Source of the DNA: JAGVWT01 sp964538405
GTDB lineage: Archaea > Nanobdellota > Nanobdellia > Pacearchaeales > GW2011-AR1
Assembly (NCBI GenBank): GCA_964538405.1
Contig: CAZIET010000037.1
Coordinates: forward strand, 1-5,289
Direction of reading: 5' to 3'
Length of the DNA: 5,289 bases
The notes under the pieces were generated by a model. It was given only the letters and a program-made list of their open reading frames with translations, did no database searches and was not told the DNA's origin. This document shows positions 4,501 through 5,289 of this stretch, piece after piece (within the stretch, counting starts at the first letter, position 1; each line of letters begins with the position of its first letter). A program made the position numbers and the translations under genes.

Positions 4501-5289
4501 ATGTTCAAAGAAGGTTGGGAAAAAGACAAACGATGGTTCTACGCTTCCTTAGCTCTATTGATTATAATAGTAATCTTGGGGATTTACATAAGAACTGCAA
4601 ACATTCCCCAATTGAAAGATGTAACAACAGGAAACTACACTCTTGGCCCGGATTTAGATCCATTTTTATATTTGAGACTGGCAGAACGCATAATTGAAAC
4701 AGGCTCGCTTCCAAATCCAGATTACATGAGGTATTTAGGAATAGGTGGGGAATACAAAAATCTTATTTCATTTGACATCGCTTATTTATACAAATTTTTG
4801 TCCGTATTTTCAAATAATATTTCTTTGGAGTACGTGGCAATAATATTTCCAGTTATCTTTTTTGGATTAAGCATAATCACTTTTTTCTTTTTTGTAAGGG
4901 AAATATTCTCACCAAAAAGCGAATTTGAAAAGAATGGTATCGCTGTTTTGGCAACATTGTTGTACACAGTGATGCCACAAATGCAGCACAGAACAACTGC
5001 AGGAATCCCTGAGCTTGAAAGCATCGGAATTGTTTTCTTCTGGTTGAGTTTCTTCCTGTTTTTGAAAGCCTGGAATTCAGAAGGCAAAATTTGGAAAATG
5101 AACAAAAGATATTTCTTTGCCGTTCTTGCAGGACTGTCAACTGCACTGATGATTTATCATTGGGGGGGATTCAGGTTTATTTTCCTTGGCCTGTCAATTG
5201 CAACATTGTTCATGTTTTTCATTGGAAAAATAAAAAAAGAAGAAACAATAATTTACTCCATATGGTTATTGATATCAGAAATTGCACTT
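4501..5289 (+). CDS. STT3/AglB-type oligosaccharyltransferase, N-terminal part (3' end outside window)
   Basis: STT3/AglB transfers a preassembled glycan from a lipid carrier to Asn in N-x-S/T sequons on the outer face of the membrane, the last step of N-glycosylation. The frame is open from ATG 4501 to the window edge (263 residues). TM1 lies at about 12-30, followed by a long external loop carrying GPDLDPFLYLRLAERI (49-64). Its Asp53-Pro-x-x-x-x-x-Arg pattern matches the first acidic catalytic motif (metal-binding Asp) of STT3 proteins. Further helices lie at about 110-131, 146-160, 172-189, 204-218, 223-241 and from 250. HRTTAGIPELESIGI (163-177) aligns with the SRSVAGxxDxE segment that holds the second acidic motif, but here it reads Glu171-Leu-Glu173. 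The WWDYG-type sequon-binding domain would be downstream and is not seen. The GPT-like gene directly upstream supports the pathway. A GT39-like mannosyltransferase is the main alternative. Confidence 0.8.
   Translation, partial: MFKEGWEKDKRWFYASLALLIIIVILGIYIRTANIPQLKDVTTGNYTLGPDLDPFLYLRLAERIIETGSLPNPDYMRYLGIGGEYKNLISFDIAYLYKFLSVFSNNISLEYVAIIFPVIFFGLSIITFFFFVREIFSPKSEFEKNGIAVLATLLYTVMPQMQHRTTAGIPELESIGIVFFWLSFFLFLKAWNSEGKIWKMNKRYFFAVLAGLSTALMIYHWGGFRFIFLGLSIATLFMFFIGKIKKEETIIYSIWLLISEIAL

Noticed and set aside
4515..5146. Other-frame ORFs inside the STT3-like gene (4515-4697 plus; 4782-5105 and 4877-5146 minus)
   Set aside because: The frame from 4501 is open for 263 codons with STT3 motifs and a promoter; these are its shadows.
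1..5289. tRNA genes, CRISPR repeats, insertion sequences, toxin-antitoxin or defence modules
   Set aside because: Gaps between genes are too short for RNA genes, and I saw no repeated spacers, terminal inverted repeats, transposase motifs or defence-related domains.

Overview
The window reads as a short stretch of a small-genome archaeal chromosome. It is low in GC, has very tight gene spacing, and encodes only archaeal-type versions of information-processing and envelope genes: SecY with a C-terminus of archaeal type, a DUF106/EMC3-like insertase, prefoldin alpha, an eIF2B-fold ribose-1,5-bisphosphate isomerase, and an N-glycosylation pair. The gene content, short proteins and leaderless promoters suggest a DPANN lineage (Pacearchaeota/Woesearchaeota-like). 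That placement is inference; no rRNA gene is present to confirm it. A run of ten Ns marks a scaffold gap, as expected for a metagenome-derived assembly.

Layout, left to right: the 3' end of secY (+); a small acidic protein of unknown function on the opposite strand (-); a DUF106 membrane insertase (+); prefoldin alpha (+); a ribose-1,5-bisphosphate isomerase-like gene (-), convergent with prefoldin and overlapping it by 8 bp; a SpoIIM-family membrane protein (+), divergent from the isomerase; a GPT/AglH-type GlcNAc-1-phosphate transferase (+); and the 5' part of an STT3/AglB-type oligosaccharyltransferase (+), which runs off the right edge. No intergenic gap exceeds about 85 bp, and I see no RNA gene, CRISPR array or mobile element.

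The most consistent structure is in the promoters. Every gene whose start is visible has a TTTAAAA-like TATA element centred about 24-27 bp before its ATG. This implies leaderless mRNAs and an individual promoter for each gene, even where genes run in the same direction. The rule also settles two start codons: 2476 on the minus strand and 2527 on the plus strand. That leaves a 50-bp divergent intergenic region with one near-symmetric TATA box in the middle serving both genes. At the other end, a perfect 16-bp palindrome lies between the convergent stop codons of secY and the acidic ORF and looks like a bidirectional T-run terminator.

Functionally, secY and DUF106 belong to membrane protein insertion, prefoldin to co-translational folding, and the GPT and STT3 genes to the first and last steps of N-linked glycosylation. 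The isomerase probably belongs to nucleotide salvage. I see no strong case for a wholly new system. The best leads are the shared promoter, the foreign-looking antisense gene splitting the secY-DUF106 neighbourhood, and the unusual acidic motif in the STT3 protein.
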